Below are positions 60,813-64,000 of a stretch of 64,000 nt of DNA, in pieces. The position numbers were made by a program, and so were the translations under genes. Source of the DNA: Neckera pumila (taxonomy: Eukaryota; Streptophyta; Bryopsida; Hypnales; Neckeraceae); contig OZ018411.1 of assembly GCA_963969595.1 (NCBI GenBank), positions 7,690,501 to 7,754,500 on the forward strand, in the 5' to 3' direction. Position 1 is the first letter of the stretch. Every line of letters begins with the position of its first letter. Under the pieces are notes generated by a model. The model had not been told where the DNA came from. It did no database searches and saw only the letters and a program-made list of their open reading frames with translations.

Positions 60813-63800
60813 ATGGCTGAGAGCAAGCAGCGTACTAATTCAAACCAGACTGATTCAAATGAAGAAAGAAGGGAGGACTTTGTCAACATGGTAAGTTGAA
60901 CTCAATTGTTATATTAACTAATGGGATTATTGGTTTTTTAAATTTTAGTGAATACGCGCGTTTCCTTTGTTGCGTACGGGCTTCTATTCCTCATGCGCTT
61001 CACGATTGCAATTTGCAACTCCGTGGGTGCTATCCGTGGCTTCGCGGTTGTAATGTAAGTCTTTGCACAGCTTTGCACTAGTCACGCATAGAGTTCATTA
61101 GGGTTACTAGAGCCGTGGAGGGCAAGGTGAGGAAACCCCGCGGTTCCGCCGGGTTACCTCCACCGGTCCTCCTTCTTCAATTTTATTTATAGAAGTAGAA
61201 TTCTTATCCATTTGATCTTATGCATGCATGAGTGGAGGTGAAGGCAGGGTGGTCTATTGTGACATCACGACATGTTGTGTTGTGACGGGCCCCCCGTCAC
61301 AACACAATAGGATCAATTTCAGGTAAAAATAGGCTGTGATACCTACGGTGGATAACTTATTTATCCCTTTGTCATGGTCTCTATCCTAAGTGGCCAAACT
61401 TATGACCTGTCAACCCCGTTTTCCTTTAGTTTTGGAAAATTTTTCCCCAACTGTCTCGACGTCTCCCCGGGGGGACTATGGGGCTACCAAAAATTTACTA
61501 AATATAGTAAGTTCTTGGTGAAATTGCTAAAGAAAAAATTGCTATTTTGGGCTGTTTTTGTAGACAGAGGATGAAAAGATGGATGAAGTGGACGGACATG
61601 AAGGAGAGGAAGAGAATGAAGATGACGTAGAAGAAGGGAGACCAGTGGCAAAGAAGGGCATTTTTTATCAACGGAGAACAATGGCGAGTGATGGAGAGAC
61701 GGATGGCGTTGCTGTGGAATCAAGCGGCAATGCTTTGTGCGCGGCTCTAGAGGTTAGTCCGAACTTCTTTGCTTTGAAAATTTGTGCTGTGCAGTTCGGG
61801 TTTAGCTTGCATGTGGGTGTTTTTTGAGGCGCCTTCCTTCATGCTGTAATTCTACAGAAGCCCAATTCTGCAATGACTCATAGTTAGGGTTTTAGGAAAG
61901 GTTGCGGCACCACCTAGGAGAACCCCGCGGAACCGCGGGGTACAACCAATTCAGCCGTGCATACTGTTGGCCGCACAATTTTCAGACCGCGCGGTGCTTA
62001 CAAGTGCCACTGTTGGCCGTGCTTACAATTGGCCGAGCAGTATTGGTTGCTAACAAACGCCGCATTACAGCTTTTCAGGGGCTACAGTGCAGAGTTTTTT
62101 GAATGCAAGCAATTTTTAAATTCTTTGCAATTAGGGTTTCATGTGTTCAATCATGTTCGTAGTTGGTTGAGGCATTAATTGGAGGAACCTCGCGGATCCG
62201 CGGGGTTGTCCAATTTGGCTACGCATAGTGACAACCAAGCTTACTTCCCAGATATACCGCAAACAGAATTTAGGATTCCTTGCACTTAGGGGTTCATTGG
62301 TATGCACAATGGATTCGGGCACCATTTGGAGGAACACGGCGGAACCGCGGGGTTCCGGCAGGCCATGCTGTTTCTTCATTTGTTTTTAATTTCTGAATTC
62401 TGATTACTCTTTCAAAAACCCTGCGTTTTCACAAGGTTCCTTTGGGCTGCCCTATCTTGCTTTTTTTTGTTCATTTTCAATAGTTTTGTGCTTATTTGTT
62501 CTATTGTAGATCAATTCTAAGTGGACTACAAAGAGTATTAGGAAATTCCAATTTTTTTTTGTAATTTTGCCTTTTTTCAAAGTTGCTGTTGCCATTTCAA
62601 TGAAAATACTAGTTTTTCAATTCCATTTCAGACACTCTTAATGAACCCCGCGGTTCCGCCGGGTTCTCCACTAGTGTGTATCTCTGTTCTAATTCATGCC
62701 TCCTTTTTACAGGAGTCTGGAGTGATGGACCTTTCGCAACCCTTGGAGATTGTTTTGTCTCAAGCTGTCTTAGCTCAGGAGCCACCTATGCCAACATCTG
62801 TAGTAGTGACCAATGACATTGCTACTGGGGGACAAGAGGTAATTGGTTTGGAATTATACCCATTTAGTTTCTGCACTTATATGCTCCTTGATTCAGTGAT
62901 GGATCTCTATCCATCACATTGTTTACTATTAGTGCTCCTTAATGTACATCCAATTTTGAATAGCATGCTATTCTTTCTATGTGCACTTGCATCTAGAATC
63001 ATTGTACTCAAACTCCATTTATAAACATTGCGTATTTGATTATTTAATTGTTCTGGTATTTGATCTGCTCAATAATAAACCTTGTGTTGGTTTTAGTCTC
63101 CAACTCCGCTACTACGTTATGCCGAACCAGAGGAGAAGGCTGATCCCGACATAGAAGAGAATCAACTTCGAGCGCAGCAGAAGGCCGACTCAACTGCAGT
63201 TATTAATCGCCTTCGAATTCGGCCCACAAATAAGTCCCGCCTTTGCATTCCCCTTTGCCGAATGCATGCCTTGCCTCTTGTGCGTCCAATTAATGAGGTT
63301 GATGTTCAACGATTGGAGAATGAATTTGTCACTGGCTACCGTGATGGTGACCGCGTCCTTTATGTGTCGATCTACAACAACAAGGACGAGGTTGTCGACG
63401 TCACCGAGGATATCGTCACTAGGTGGAGTCCACTCTGGAAGACTACTAGTGAGCGGTTCGACTCACTCATGGCGCAGGATGATGACCTTGCTCATATGGT
63501 TGGCAAGATGCTCTTTGTTTGGGAGGGCAACCATCGTCTCACAGCTTGGTACCGCCATATTAATAAGTTTCATCCTACGGAGGAGTCTTGGCATATTTCT
63601 TCGCATTGCATTGCCTTGGATGTGCGAAAGAACAGTGGTGTTCTCATGAACGCCATGAACGATGTTAACTGGTAAGTTCTGCCCCTTTTTGGTTTCTTCA
63701 TGATTTTGTCACCTTCAAATTTTGTTTGCTTTACGCGTGCCAATCTTTTGCATAGGTCAACTGAAAACGACCACGTCAAGTCTAGCGTGCCAGCAAAACT

Positions 63801-63951
63801 CCTTCGCATCCGCACTTTTGGTGCCTTGCCTTTGGAGGCATTTGCGGACTTGATTTCCAAGGACGATTATCAGGCATGTGCTACCGCCAAGTCGAAGGTT
63901 TCCACATGGTATCCTCTCACGATGGACGTCTTCGTTTCCTTCCTCTACAGG
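60813..63951 (+). CDS. Second ParB/Srx-like domain protein, spliced, continues past the window
   Basis: Inferred exons: 60813-60890, 61564-61752, 62713-62838, 63097-63671 and 63756-63951 (continuing beyond the window). All have GT-AG introns in consistent phase (0, 0, 0, 2, 0). The start at 60813 has good context (AGCAATGGCTGAG). An upstream in-frame Met at 60531 is possible. The first ~130 residues are acidic and disordered. Exon 4 has a ParB-like fold region: HALPLVRPINEVDVQRLENE followed by KMLFVWEGNHRLTAWYRHI, the GxHRxxA loop of ParB/sulfiredoxin-like proteins with the Arg present. No internal stop occurs in the visible 388 residues. It probably represents the same broad family as the 19963-24720 gene, with a methyltransferase-like part expected after the window. 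Function in plants is unknown to me. Confidence 0.65.
61126..61164. repeat. GC-rich palindrome, intron 1, copy 1
   Basis: AAACCCCGCGGTTCCGCCGG with outer arms GGTGAGG/CCTCCACC, giving a 39-bp imperfect palindrome in the 673-bp first intron. Confidence 0.8.
61917..61943. repeat. GC-rich palindrome, intron 2, copy 2
   Basis: CCCCGCGGAACCGCGGGG core, a perfect 18-bp palindrome apart from its centre, in intron 2 (61753-62712). Confidence 0.85.
62178..62214. repeat. GC-rich palindrome, intron 2, copy 3
   Basis: Core CCTCGCGGATCCGCGGGG with extended arms AATTGGA/TCCAATT, nearly 37 bp in total. Confidence 0.85.
62328..62667. repeat. GC-rich palindromes, intron 2, copies 4 and 5
   Basis: Copies at 62328-62356 (CGGCGGAACCGCGGGGTTCC) and 62643-62667 (AACCCCGCGGTTCCGCCGGG). 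Together with the others, four copies lie in intron 2 and one in intron 1. I saw none elsewhere in the window. Confidence 0.8.
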
Positions 63952-64000
63952 GTAATCCTTCATCTATTTGCTTTTCTTATTGGTTGTCACTTTTGCAATT

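Overview
The window looks like nuclear DNA of a green-lineage (streptophyte) eukaryote, most likely a non-seed plant or a related alga. The evidence is GT-AG introns, TTTAGGG telomere-type repeats, plant-type CACTA proteins (TNPD/Transposase_21 and a Ptta/En-Spm-like protein), a plant-style MULE transposase with a SWIM finger, a plant-type FCP1/NIF phosphatase and a piggyBac transposase, a family rare in seed plants. The species is not identifiable by eye. Most of the window is AT-rich transposon debris. The GC-richer islands are the genes.

Layout. 1-1436: decayed piggyBac transposase (opened by the window edge). 1437-2480: pyrimidine-rich minisatellites. 2480-7823: AT-rich DNA full of degenerate TTAA-flanked piggyBac-type MITEs. 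7824-28863: a candidate 21-kb element with CACTA-type ends. Inside it are a DUF7869-type gene (minus, 8819-11657), a field of short palindromes (11.7-12.7 kb), telomere-like repeats, a nested piggyBac MITE, a ~480-bp super-palindrome (19101-19578), a spliced ParB-like/DNA-methyltransferase-like gene (19963-24720), an FCP1-like phosphatase (25211-26092) and an unknown ORF (26286-27266). 29026-33788: foldback-like element with ~1-kb inverted arms. 33.9-34.3 kb: 30-bp minisatellite. 34.3-40.5 kb: AT-rich with one complete piggyBac MITE. 40.5-42.1 and 50.85-52.5 kb: two near-identical CACTA non-autonomous copies. 43.4-48.1 kb: decayed Ptta/En-Spm-like gene (minus). 52.66-55.5 kb: decayed CACTA TNPD gene split by another CACTA insertion. 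56.1-59.8 kb: nearly intact MULE transposase (minus). 60.8 kb to the window end: a second spliced ParB-like gene (plus).

The most unusual feature is a family of roughly 20-bp palindromes (consensus TATCYTCGRSTCGAAGATA). They are confined to 11.7-27.1 kb. They lie upstream of the DUF7869 gene, as seven copies at a strict 74-75 bp pitch in the super-palindrome, in both introns of the ParB/methyltransferase gene and inside its reading frame. The second ParB-like gene carries an unrelated GC-rich palindrome family (CCCCGCGGWWCCGCGGGG) in its introns. Two ParB-like genes, each with its own palindrome family, is the strongest lead here. A parS-like or self-recognition role is only a hypothesis.

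Second theme: the in-frame stops in the DUF7869, ParB/methyltransferase and CACTA-derived reading frames are almost all TAG where CAG would fit, whereas those of piggyBac and MULE are mostly TGA. This points to sequence-context-specific C-to-T decay (CHG versus CG methylation) or, less likely, to UAG readthrough.
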